From: Strigamia acuminata
Taxonomy: Eukaryota > Arthropoda > Chilopoda > Geophilomorpha > Linotaeniidae
Assembly: GCA_949358305.1 (NCBI GenBank)
Contig: OX442317.1
Coordinates: 9,926,186 to 9,990,185, forward strand
Length of the DNA stretch: 64,000 nucleotides
Reading direction: 5' to 3'
In this document: positions 49,335-58,750 of the stretch, in pieces
Position numbering within the stretch: the first letter of the stretch is position 1
Layout of the letters: each line of letters starts with the position of its first letter
The notes under the pieces: generated by a model
The model's input: only the letters and a program-made list of their open reading frames with translations
Database searches by the model: none
What the model was told of the DNA's origin: nothing
Position numbers and translations under genes: made by a program

Positions 49335-50502
49335 TATGTTGCACTAAACCGTAGCACAAACACACACAAATCACTAAATAAACACTTTGGCAAATCACAC
49401 TTTTCCCCAGCCAAAATGAAGGAGAAACAATAACAATCCACCCGTGGGCTAATCTCACTAAGTGAGATGAAAAACTCCGACACAGTATTTCCCAAGTTCC
49501 GACCGGTGCACCTGGGCCCGCGGGACACTTGGTGGCCAGAAATAGCCTGTGTGGAAATAGGATTCCGCTACGCGACTGCGTAAAGGGCGGAAAACAGTCT
49601 AAATGACCCCAAAACAAAACCTTAAATTCTATACAAAGGTAATTTCGACCCAAATAAATTATCAAACACAATAATCGATGTGAAGATGACTTCCGTGTTG
49701 TCTTCACTGCTGAAATCCGTTGTCTTTCACTCGTGCACCTGGCACGAGGCTTAACCGGTCCCTCCGATGCGCGAATACACTTCACGTGCAAATTCGCGAT
49801 GCGTTTCGGCTCGTCGCACGAAACGCGTCCAAAACGTGACAATGTCGATCCTAATCGACTCGTACGACTTCTCTTCGTGTTGTACGAACGTTGGACGTTC
49901 GTATCCAGCTCGGGATAGGCGAGCGACGTCTCCAATACGTTGCGGAAATCTGTCTCGATCGCCGCCGACGAAAAACGCTTCGTTTTCGCCCAAAAACTGT
50001 CCAAATCGACTTGAAACCACTTCCAATCGATTCCTGGGGTCTGGTTCTGGTCCCACGTCGTCAATTCCAACGTCGGGATCCACTCGTTGGCTCGAAAACA
50101 ACTCGAGTACGGCCTCAAACACTCGTCGCACTGGGCGCCGCCATTTTGGAATGACGCGTCATCATGCGAATCAAAATGAGAAAAATGGCTTATAAAACGC
50201 CGAAATAATTTCGAAAAATACTTCTCAGTGTTCCTGCAGTCTATACAACTGCTTCTACGATGATTTCGATCCGTTTCGGCACCGAAATCGTCAAAATCCG
50301 TCTTTGCTGCTTCGGGTCGCAATTCGTCGACTTCGCTGCTTTACGAAGCACGCGAAACTCGCTCGTCTGGTCGGAATGTCGTCGCTCTCGTGCTGCCCGC
50401 CGCTCCGGTACCGCTCGTCGACGCGCACAAGACGTTCCTGGCCAGAATTTCGTCGCGAATCCGAAAATCAACGTTTAAACAACGTTGCACTCACCAAACC
50501 AC
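49335..50502 (-). other. Long 5' leader of C2
   Basis: 1.17 kb between primer site and gag ATG. It contains a 338-codon minus-strand frame (49306-50322) that overlaps the gag start. It aligns in part with the C1 leader. Confidence 0.55.
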
Positions 50503-50514
50503 CCTCTGCTACCA
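50503..50514 (-). other. Primer binding site of C2 (initiator tRNA-Met)
   Basis: TGGTAGCAGAGG, one base after the 5' LTR, is the same as in C1. Confidence 0.75.
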
Positions 50515-50515
50515 A

Positions 50516-50966
50516 TGTCAATCTATAAACCGTAGGTGAGTGCATGTGTGGAAGCAAAACAGCATCTTTACTTTCTGCAAAGCCATCTAACCATGGAGGC
50601 CGCCATCTTTATTGCCAAACAGTAAGTCATCAAGTGATACATGGGTTAGAGGCTAACTGCCAACCAACTAACAGTAGAACAAATCATCCACACAGTGGTT
50701 GATTTGTTCTTTACAAACAAAACATCAACTGAATACAATTCCAGTATTCACACTGGATAAAAACCGGGGCAAACTAATAGATAAACTAAAAACCCAAGCA
50801 GACGACAGTCTGGATAACACTGTAAAACATGTGTTGATTGAATTTGCAAGACAATCAACACTCGACCTCGAGACATAACACAATGCTAAACAGAAACGCG
50901 CCATTGCCGCACTAATTCGGAAAGGTGCGACGTATCACACCATATGACGGATCCAAAATCCCAACA
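50516..50966 (-). repeat. 5' LTR of C2
   Basis: A 451-bp direct repeat of 45207-45657. Confidence 0.95.
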
Positions 50967-50971
50967 CGTAC

Positions 50972-51561
50972 TACATGAATGTCACACCTGTGACAGGTAA
51001 AAGCATGCTTTTTTTGGAAAAACAGTGCCAGCGCCATCTGTTGAACATAAAAGCAACACACGCTATACAAAATACTGTATTTTATCGATTAAGAGCTGCG
51101 GCTCTTATTTAAAACTGACATTTTTGCTAGCAATTATAATTTCGGTTTTTCGTTTGTTACATTTGTTTAATGTAACAAACGAAGTCTGAACGTCACGAAC
51201 GAAGCGTACGTTCATCGTTTGTGAGGTTAAATACGGAAACAATACCGTACTTTTGCAAAAATACGGTATTCTTGATGTCTCAGCTACAATTCGAGGGCGA
51301 CTCTTAATCGGTAAAATACGGTATTAGTGTATATAAATACCGGTATATACAAAGGGCAAAAAATTAATTTTTAGGAGATAAACGTCCAAGTTTTGGCACA
51401 AAACATGCAATGTTTGATCACAAACAGCCAACTTTTGCGTTTCATTGTTGACTGAGTAAATTTCAGACACTCAAAGTTTAAAAAACAATACATTCTGTTA
51501 AATTTTTGCAATATTTATTCTTGACAATTGTACTGCATTGTTTACATCTTACTCAAATAAT
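50972..51561 (-). other. Downstream flank of P3
   Basis: An AT-rich, palindrome-rich segment (taccggtata, aatacggtatt motifs) is followed from about 51360 by sequence shared with the P2 downstream flank (40600-40690, 41500-41628). No gene is seen. Confidence 0.5.
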
Positions 51562-51831
51562 TTATAAAAGCAGTTTTATTATGATTCTAAACGGAAGGAA
51601 TAATATTTTAAATGGAAGGATTATGGATTGAAGTGGGGCTAGTACAGGACTTAGTAAAGATTTGATAATTAGTTTTATTACAAAAAATATAATTTTAAAT
51701 GGAAGATAAGTAAGTTTGATTATTGCTCCAACCAGTCCTCTTTCTTCAGTAATGTCAGTTGATGCTCCAACAGCAATTGCCGCAGCCAACAACACGACTA
51801 CGAGCAAGGCGAAATGCGTTTTCCAGTCCAT
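51562..51831 (-). CDS. Small secreted hydrophobic peptide P3
   Basis: 89 residues. It has a signal peptide (about 1-22, MDWKTHFALLVVVLLAAAIA) but almost no linker. The mature part consists of Pro-hinged hydrophobic segments with Lys/Arg (LPFKIIFFVIKLIIK, LPFKILFLPFRIIIKLLL). It is a paralogue of P1 and P2, with the same STDITEE/STDIAEE site after the signal. Its promoter block and downstream flank also match. Function unknown. Confidence 0.8.
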   Translation of the reverse strand: MDWKTHFALLVVVLLAAAIAVGASTDITEERGLVGAIIKLTYLPFKIIFFVIKLIIKSLLSPVLAPLQSIILPFKILFLPFRIIIKLLL

Positions 51832-51871
51832 TTTGGGAAGAAATAAAGCTAAAAGGAAAATGAATATTGAT

Positions 51872-51915
51872 GATATAAAACGAACGGAGAGATCTTGCCA
51901 ATTTGCCTCCGAACA
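51872..51915 (-). promoter_or_regulatory. P3 promoter block
   Basis: On the minus strand, gttcggaggcaaattggc, then aagatctctccg, then TTTTATATCA (about 51872-51880), about 45 bp before the ATG at 51831. It is diverged but collinear with P1 and P2; the octamer position reads ATTTGTAT here. Confidence 0.55.
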
Positions 51916-52375
51916 TCTAACTGTCTGTCTTGATTAATGAAAACATTCTAACTTGTAAATGTATACAAATCAAGTTCCGCGATTTCCTCATATAAAGATC
52001 GCATCTTGCACATGTAAAGTTGTTTCTCTTTCCGCCCACGCACTCACCTGTTGGCCGTTATCAATTTGGCGCAACAACTACAGATATTGTCAGTGTAATA
52101 ACAGTTAATGTTTCATAGAACGCAGTCTCTGTGAGAAAAAAGCTGCACCAAAATGCTGTTTGAACAAGGGCTAACTACACACTACGAGCAATATTTGTAT
52201 CCGCACAGGTGCAATCGTGATTTGGCCGCCTTAAATGGCTCAAACCCGTTGAATTTTTCTCCCTTACCACAATTTGTTTTTAATTTTAGTTATTCAGGCG
52301 CAGGGGCAAAATTGCTATTTGGGCAAAAATCATAGAAATTTGAATGAAAAATACTTCTCTTTGTCTTATTTTGGG

Positions 52376-52462
52376 TTAATTGATTGCTTCTAATCTTTGT
52401 GGCATGACATCAACACGTCTTTGGCAATATTTGATGGGATAGTCTAGTCTTGCAGATCGTCC
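52376..52462 (-). pseudogene. Remnant of a Tc1-like transposase C-terminus
   Basis: The minus strand encodes RLDYPIKYCQRRVDVMPQRLEAIN and a stop, in short pieces typical of the Tc1 transposase end (the DSMPRRxEA-like motif). No longer frame or TIR was found. Assignment rests on this short motif only. Confidence 0.4.
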
Positions 52463-52869
52463 CGCGAGTCCTGGTGCCGATACACAAATTTGAGGCCCGG
52501 GACAAGTTTGGCTCCAGATGTTTTTTTTACCGAAATGGCCTTTTAAACTTCTTTAGTCGTGCTTCCTTCGATAAAACCTAGAGTTTCATACCTGAACTAG
52601 CCGCACAAAATAGACGATCCACCAAAATCCTCACAAAGGGCAAGTATGATAAACTCTGACATTCAAGCTTATTCTCGTGTTCTTGAGAATATGAAATCAA
52701 CGTGGGTTTATTTCCTGAATAGTTTCAATGAAGCCAGATGTGCACATAACAATAGTCTGGAGCAGAAACAATTCAAAATAACATAGTGGAAATTTTTTTT
52801 TATTCCTGTATCACACTAAACAATATTTACCGCATACAACAATTTACAAATGGGAGAATTGCAATTAAA
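52463..52869. other. Intergenic, no feature
   Basis: AT-rich sequence before P4. No ORF, TIR or repeat was recognised beyond the Tc1 remnant to the left. Confidence 0.4.
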
Positions 52870-53259
52870 TTATAAATTCAAAACACTCGTCACAACTCTC
52901 CAGGAGAGACGAACCGGATACGTGACGGCTTTCCACGTCCACCTAACCGGAAGTGTCGACCAGTGCCAAATGGTGCCGAAGAACCCGCGATGGTGTTCGT
53001 TCTGGTCCGGCTTGGGCTGAGTTGGATGGTGAGGCGGGTTTTCCAACGGCGCGTGCACGTACGTCGGCCTGTTGGTTATGAACGGAACGTGCATTGGATT
53101 CTGCGCAGGCCCGTAAGGTCTGTGGTCGTGGCGGCCATCTTGCCGGTCTTCCGCCGGAGCGAGAGCGCTGTCCGTATCCGTGTTGTTTAGCGGCGCGGTC
53201 AGGACTGAGCAAATGGTCAACGACAGGAGGATGCCGAGTAGTGGAATCGAGCGTAGCAT
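52870..53259 (-). CDS. Secreted Trp/Pro-rich peptide P4
   Basis: 129 residues. A signal peptide (about 1-21, ending SVLTAP) is followed by a His/Pro/Asn-rich, low-complexity middle (about 25-95). A C-terminal segment holds two 11-residue repeats, LPVRWTWKAVT and YPVRLSWRVVT. The plan of signal, polar linker and Pro-Lys/Arg hydrophobic repeats resembles P1-P3 but with Trp, so it may be a distant relative (inference). A splice acceptor (acgatttag) sits one base before the ATG and a donor (ttaaGTAAGT) about 73 bp upstream, suggesting a 5' UTR intron. A TATA-like attatacac lies near 53412. Confidence 0.75.
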   Translation of the reverse strand: MLRSIPLLGILLSLTICSVLTAPLNNTDTDSALAPAEDRQDGRHDHRPYGPAQNPMHVPFITNRPTYVHAPLENPPHHPTQPKPDQNEHHRGFFGTIWHWSTLPVRWTWKAVTYPVRLSWRVVTSVLNL

Positions 53260-53260
53260 T

Positions 53261-53332
53261 CTAAATCGTGCGGGTTTTGAAGATTGGAATTGGGACGAGA
53301 ATTTGAGGTGATTAATTCGAGCGTGTACTTAC
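53261..53332 (-). other. Putative 5' UTR intron of P4
   Basis: Donor GTAAGTAC and acceptor TTTAG lie on the minus strand, about 72 bp apart, directly before the P4 ATG. Inferred from consensus only. Confidence 0.45.
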
Positions 53333-53419
53333 TTAATGGTGTTGGAACTGCAAGAAGAAAGTTGCAAATGATGATGGATGTAGGAATAAAACAAGCAACA
53401 GGTGCAAAGTGTATAATAG

Positions 53420-54102
53420 AGGTATTGTTTTAAGAAAATGGGCTGCAGAAGGAAGTGAAATGGATGTCGATAGCATCGAGGCCATTGAACAGTGATTCAC
53501 AATTTGAATCACTCATTGCGTTGCAAATCGAAGATTGATTTTGTTGGGTTTCGACTAATTTATAGTTGGAGTCTTATAATCTGGAGTCTTGACCTAAAAC
53601 CTCGATTGATACACAACACAATGTACTGTATGGTACTGTATGGTTCTGTTTGGTCTGGCATAGCGCCGTCTGGACAGCTTAATAATATCCACGATTCACC
53701 AGATCTGGAGATCCGATAAGTTGGTCCCTTTTATGACGGGGAAACAACGAATTTTAGTTTGGAACGTTTAACTCACGTTTTTTGGAGTTTATGTTTAATT
53801 CACTGCAATATATCATACAATATTATTGTAGGATGATGAAGGTTTTGTGTCTTCTGTTGAAAAATAATGTGGGAATCAAGCACATGGTTATACTGTATAC
53901 AACTCCTAGCTCTGCTGTGTTATAAACTACAGTACCGTACTTTAATTAATGCATATCTACAGTAAGCACTTGTTTTGTTTGAATTGAAATGTTAGTACTG
54001 TAGTTTGTAGTTGTTGGCCACTTGGCTGATGGTTTGTTAGAATGGTGGGAAAATAACTGACAAGTGATTTGGGTGAGTTGGAGGGCCCTGGATTGAGACA
54101 TA
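53420..54102. other. Intergenic, no feature
   Basis: Upstream of P4. No supported gene or TIR element was seen. Confidence 0.4.
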
Positions 54103-54250
54103 CAGCCTTGGGCATAAAAATCGTCTCATTCCAGATTTAAGCTCACCTGCACAATGAGCGTTTTCGGCTGTATCCACCAGATAGTGCAACAACTCACTGA
54201 TAAGTTGTGACAAATGGACATCATGGGTTAATTAGATGATTGTTTAGATA
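54103..54250. mobile_element. Truncated copy of the 43128-43412 MITE
   Basis: It begins cagccttgggcataaaaatc after TA (54101-54102) and follows the left arm of the complete copy for about 145 bp. The right arm is missing. The following 250 bp end in an LTR-like ccacgtaaca (54507), preceded by an AATAAA-type signal (54415), and may be another element end. Confidence 0.6.
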
Positions 54251-54711
54251 ATTGTGCAAATTAAGTGTAACTTGATTTGATACTTTATTTTGTGTAGAAC
54301 TTAATCATTTTGTATAGCCAAAAAGTAATGTAAATCCTTGTAAGATTAATCAATTAAGTTGACACCAGACATTTGACATTGATCAAATATCTGACTTCTT
54401 ATTAATAAATAAAGTCTATTTTGCCATAGAATAAACCTGAGTTATTCCTCAGCTAAAGCAAAGCGTTATGTGGCATTCATCCCCTAAGCCACGTAACAAT
54501 AACAATACATTCAAATACACATGTACGCCACCTGACGGTGACGCACCGAAAAATACCACCAACAGGAGTGCAGCCATGGACGACAAATAAATAATTTTTT
54601 CTTAATTCTTTGTTTGCAATTGTTTAATTTAGTTTAATTTAGTTCAATTCATAACCATAACCATTTTTTGACATTTTCTTTACAACTTTTGGATGTTTAA
54701 TATTTGTTGGG

Positions 54712-55228
54712 TCATTTTTTTCCTGTACGAACAATTTCCTTATCTACCGTAGGACAGTGCAAGTACTGTATCTGGTCAGTTCCATCTTTAGAGAAACTAA
54801 AACCGCATTCGAAGGTAAGTGATAGCAAAACTATCAGTCTATTTTGGACAAAATTAGAAGCCAGTAGACATTTGCACGATCGTTCAAACTTTGGATTCTT
54901 CGTAATACACGTAGCAGAATCAAGGGTAAAATCTTCAATGACCAGATCTGCAGTCTTTAAAACAATATCTTTAGAATTAGCATATGAATTAAACCTAATC
55001 TTGCCATTAATCCATTTTAGCAAAATGTTATCAGTAATTAAGTTAGTATCGTCCTGGCATTCCAGGTCAGCAACATCTGTCGGTGCGCATACGTCGAGCT
55101 TTGATAAATTCTCAGCATCAACTTCTGGATGTTTGTGCAACAAGGAAGATTTTAGTATATCTGCATTTTCTCCAGTAGCGCATCCTGCCGAAAGTGGGTC
55201 GGCAAACTCCTTCACAACCGTTGCTGGG
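54712..55228 (-). CDS. Terminal exon of an unrecognised Cys-rich host gene
   Basis: On the minus strand the exon starts after acceptor ataattttag (55229-55238) and ends at a stop at 54712. It encodes about 171 residues with scattered cysteines (SAGCATGE, DVCAPTD, LECQDD, ATCITK, RSCKCLL, FECGF, LHCPTV). It joins the upstream exon in phase. No catalytic or named domain is recognised. Cysteine spacing and lack of membrane segments suggest an extracellular protein (inference). Confidence 0.6.
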
Positions 55229-55301
55229 CTAAAATTATGTGAAATAGATTAACAACTGTTTGGTTGAAAATTCTCTCATTGTTATCGATTGTTCCAATTA
55301 C
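55229..55301 (-). other. Intron of the Cys-rich host gene
   Basis: 73 bp, donor GTAATT and acceptor TTTTAG on the minus strand. Removing it keeps one open frame. Confidence 0.5.
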
Positions 55302-55496
55302 TTGCAAGGTAATTCACATGTACAGTTTAAGCTGAAATGGGAGAGTGTGATCGAAACTGGAAATCGGTGACCACCGTCAGCGGTCTTAACGGGACAAACT
55401 TCAAAGTCTTCAGTCAGCACAGCAGATGACAATCCATCTACTAAACACTTGTCACATGGTGACCCCTGATGATTTAGCGGACCGAGCGGTTCGCCT
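55302..55496 (-). CDS. Penultimate exon of the Cys-rich host gene
   Basis: 195 bp between acceptor cttccttgttag and donor GTAATT. It encodes about 65 residues with six cysteines (SPCDKCLVDG, FEVCPVK, LNCTCELPC). Earlier exons should lie to the right; gypsy element D begins 260 bp away and may separate them. Confidence 0.5.
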
Positions 55497-55757
55497 CTAA
55501 CAAGGAAGAAATGAATTTAATACTGTAATTGATTTCTTTTGAATGAGATATTCTACTTTCTTATATGATAGGTTACTTGATCGATTCCATTTGCAATGTA
55601 AGCTTGTCGCGTCCTACTTTGTATAGGTTTAAATAGCGCTAACGTGTAATACTTTACCTGTGATCAATTATGCAAATACCCAAATGAATACCAAATGTAT
55701 GTAAATAAACAGGTAATTTATTCACCAGGCTTTATGCCTTTAAAATACACTCAGTAT

Positions 55758-56335
55758 TGCTACGCGTACAGGCCGTCCCGATCAACGGACGACCCGTATC
55801 GCGTAATTCGGCTATAATTCGGATAAAAGTTGCTAAATTTCGTCCATAGATGGCGTTGGCAATCGATTACATCATTGCCTCGTCACTGGACTTATCAATT
55901 AGTTAAAGGGGGTAACAGGAGCTTTCCTGTGAAGTGAATCCGCCCAAGTTTGACAGTTCTCTTCCGGCTCTCACTTGAGAGTGAACTCAAATCCCTCCTA
56001 TCCAATGTCAGCCTGTTCTTGGCTGGCTGCAGAAATTGTTATTAATTTAATCACCATTTAATAGTTTCAGATTGCATCTCAATTCAGAGTGTCACTTATG
56101 ATTTATAATTAGAGTTTATATAATTTATATAATTTATGTAGTTCATTATTTGAGTTTAAGAATTGTGCCAATGTAAACAGAGTAAACTCATCCATTTGAA
56201 AGAATAATCAAACAGCTTTGCTGTCTGGTTAAATAAAAACTAGATTGAATTTAAACCTAATTAAAATGACTCTTTATTTCCTATCAAATCCCAGTTGTGT
56301 GGGTAGCCTCAAGTGGGCCTAAATCCCACATAACA
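55758..56335 (+). repeat. 5' LTR of element D
   Basis: TGCTACGCGTACAG to CACATAACA, 578 bp. It contains repeated tatataattt-type TATA candidates near 56110-56135 and AATAAA near 56232. Confidence 0.9.
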
Positions 56336-56338
56336 AAG

Positions 56339-56353
56339 TGGTGGAGATTGCGG
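56339..56353 (+). other. Primer binding site of element D
   Basis: TGGTGGAGATTGCGG, three bases after the LTR, begins with TGG as expected. I could not match it to a particular tRNA. Confidence 0.5.
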
Positions 56354-57325
56354 TTTCCCCAAACACTGCCCCAAAATTAAAATAGAAAAAACCCAAATTT
56401 GAAAATTTAATAAAAAATAGTCAAAATTTGTGAAAATTCATTAAAAATTTGCAAAATTAGGTTAAGAAATCAAAATCTAGAGTTGAAAAACTCAAAAATT
56501 GGCAAAATTAGAGTTAAAATTGGTGAAAATTAGCTTTAAAATTGATTGAAAATCTTATAAAATTTAGAAAGAGCCCAACCTAATTTGAATATGCATGACT
56601 CACTGCAAGAAATGATAGGAAAAATAAGAGTGACTCATTGTAAATAGAGTCAATTAGAGTTAATGAAGTTAAAAGTAGAAAAGCTAAATAAAGCAATTGA
56701 ATATTTAATTGGATGACTTTACAGTTGGTGTTGTTTGATTTAATAATTGAATGAAATTTGAATTTGTGAATTGTTTATGATGAAATTGTTTATTTGATAA
56801 AGAATTTATTTATGGTGTTTTTGATAAAATTGAGAATTAATAGAGAGAAATTACCTGAATTTGCTAATGAATAGTTTTGAATCTCAGAATATTTTGTAAA
56901 TTGTTCATTGATAAAGTGTTTTGATGGAATTGAATATTAATAAGATATATTGTTCAGATTTATTAGTGAATTTGTTTCTTTTTCGGGGGATTTTGTAAAG
57001 AATTACTAATAAAGAGTTTTCTTGAATATTTACTAATGAAAATTTTGACAATTTTGAAAAATGACCGTGAAAATTTGATTGTTTTGATATTTTTGAATTA
57101 TGTAAAAATAATGACCGTGAAAATTGAAGTGTTTAATTGTTGATTTGTTTCAGAGAGTGAAAGTGTTTGTTTTGTGAAAAGTGTTTATCTATAAAAAGGA
57201 ATTTGCTCTAATTCAAAGGATTGTGTCTTCTCTACATTTAATAAATCATTGCGGACTCTAGACGTTACGCGTTTTCAAAATACGTAACGGATTACCTGCT
57301 CTCAGGTGTTAAGAAAGAAGAGGAG
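56354..57325 (+). other. AT-rich 5' leader of element D
   Basis: About 970 bp of A/T-rich sequence with many tgaaaatt/aaaattga repeats and no ORF. A splice-acceptor-like ctgctctcag ends at 57306, just before the open gag frame. Confidence 0.6.
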
Positions 57326-58750
57326 TTGGAAGAAGAGACAGCATTGAGCGTCAAGGTGACTGAGCGAAAGAGGAAGCCAAAACCCAAAGAGGAACTTAAA
57401 ACTCAAAAAAGGGAAGGTGAAACCCCGCAACAGCACCGTATACGAGTTGTTAGTGCTGATCTTCAAGCTGAATTGTTTCCACACGAGGTGGAGCAATTAG
57501 GAGAACTATTGATACGGGAACAGAGTGATCTAGACGACGCAGACGAGAAGGACATTTTCCAAGACGTTGAGGAGCAACCAAATTTAGAACTTTCATATTT
57601 GTGTATTAATAAAGAACAATCTCCAATTAAGATGGCTAATGCTTCGCCATCGCCAGAAATGTTGGCAATACAAACAGTATTACAAAATTTAGTGGTTAAT
57701 AGAAGAAATCCAGTTGATTTTGATCCAGCCACTGGAAATATCGACACATGGTTAATTGGATACGAAGATACGATTGCCGATGATACTGAAAGAATTAAAC
57801 ATCTGTCAATTGTGCTGAAACATTCTGCATCATCGTGGTATTTAGACCAACTTCCATTACATCCGACTAGAACTTGGACTGAATGGAAAGATGCGTTGAA
57901 AACAAAATTTCGACGACAAATAACAGCAATTTTGGCGAAATTACAAGCAATGCAGCACAAGGACGGAACAGCTTTGGAACACATGCAGAAAATATTAAAG
58001 GAATGCTCTTATGCAAGACCGTCGTTCACGGAAGATCAAAAGATATTTCACGTGTTTCAAGGACTGAAGAAGGTGATCAGAGATAAATTAGTAGCCAATT
58101 ACCCAAAGACGTTGGACCAATTAACATCACAACTTGGATTGTTGGAAGCCCACGCATTCAATGAGGATCCTGCAGAAGTTTTACTAACCCTACTGCAAAA
58201 AGCTGTTGATACAACAGGTGAGGTGACACCGAGTTGCTTGGTAGAACCGAGCGACGTCAATAAAACAAAAGACGAGTTGTTAGCAGAGGTCAAAGTGCTA
58301 AGACAACAGCAGCAGTTTGGGGACGTTCAATATGCAGAGGTCACTCCAGTCTTCTACCAAAATCAATGGTATACGCCACATCCAAACCAGGCCCAGTTCT
58401 ATAATAGAGGAAACTTTAGAGGGCGACCTGGACAACAACGTGGATGGTGGAATAACAACAGTAATTGGAACCAAGGTAGAGGATGGAATAATAATAAAGG
58501 TCAAAACAGAGGCAATTGGAATAATCAGTGGAATAATTCTGGCCAAGGATTCCAACAACAACAACAGCCACAACAGCAATGGAATCCACCGCAACAACAA
58601 CAACAAGGTCAAAGACAGGGGAATCCAAATAACCAAGGTCACCCACGAAATCCAAACTATAAGGGTAAAAATTTCATTGAAAATTACCAAGGAGGCCGAG
58701 GTCAACGAGGAGCCCCACGTGGTGGACCAGCTAATCAATCGGGAAACTAG
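57326..58750 (+). CDS. gag: gypsy element D Gag
   Basis: The frame is open from about 57310; the first ATG is at 57632 (good context aagATGG), giving 373 residues. The extra about 100 codons upstream are charged and could be an exon or a leader extension. The Gag core spans about 57720-58180 (NIDTWLIGYED, SSWYLDQLPLHPTRTWTEWKDALKTKF). There is no CCHC knuckle; instead the C-terminus is Asn/Gln/Gly/Arg-rich (GRGWNNNKGQNRGNW), probably binding RNA. The frame ends right after the slippery heptamer. Confidence 0.88.
   Translation: MEEETALSVKVTERKRKPKPKEELKTQKREGETPQQHRIRVVSADLQAELFPHEVEQLGELLIREQSDLDDADEKDIFQDVEEQPNLELSYLCINKEQSPIKMANASPSPEMLAIQTVLQNLVVNRRNPVDFDPATGNIDTWLIGYEDTIADDTERIKHLSIVLKHSASSWYLDQLPLHPTRTWTEWKDALKTKFRRQITAILAKLQAMQHKDGTALEHMQKILKECSYARPSFTEDQKIFHVFQGLKKVIRDKLVANYPKTLDQLTSQLGLLEAHAFNEDPAEVLLTLLQKAVDTTGEVTPSCLVEPSDVNKTKDELLAEVKVLRQQQQFGDVQYAEVTPVFYQNQWYTPHPNQAQFYNRGNFRGRPGQQRGWWNNNSNWNQGRGWNNNKGQNRGNWNNQWNNSGQGFQQQQQPQQQWNPPQQQQQGQRQGNPNNQGHPRNPNYKGKNFIENYQGGRGQRGAPRGGPANQSGN
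58741..58747 (+). promoter_or_regulatory. -1 ribosomal frameshift slippery heptamer, element D gag/pol
   Basis: GGGAAAC in phase tc[G GGA AAC] tag abuts the gag stop. The -1 frame is open from here for 31 codons to 58834 and through all of pol. Confidence 0.8.

Larger units (their letters stand above)
45207..50966 (-). mobile_element. Copia retrotransposon C2, lacking reverse transcriptase
   Basis: 451-bp LTRs (45207-45657 and 50516-50966) with no difference seen are flanked by the duplication cgtac (45202-45206, 50967-50971). A polypurine tract (cagagggggcat) and a tRNA-iMet primer site are in place. The coding frame is open but lost the RT and most of RNase H, so recent movement must have used another element's RT. 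Confidence 0.95.

Noticed and set aside
54704-55252. Plus-strand 182-codon frame
   Set aside because: It overlaps the minus-strand exon, which has splice signals in phase with a second exon. The plus frame has no supporting feature.
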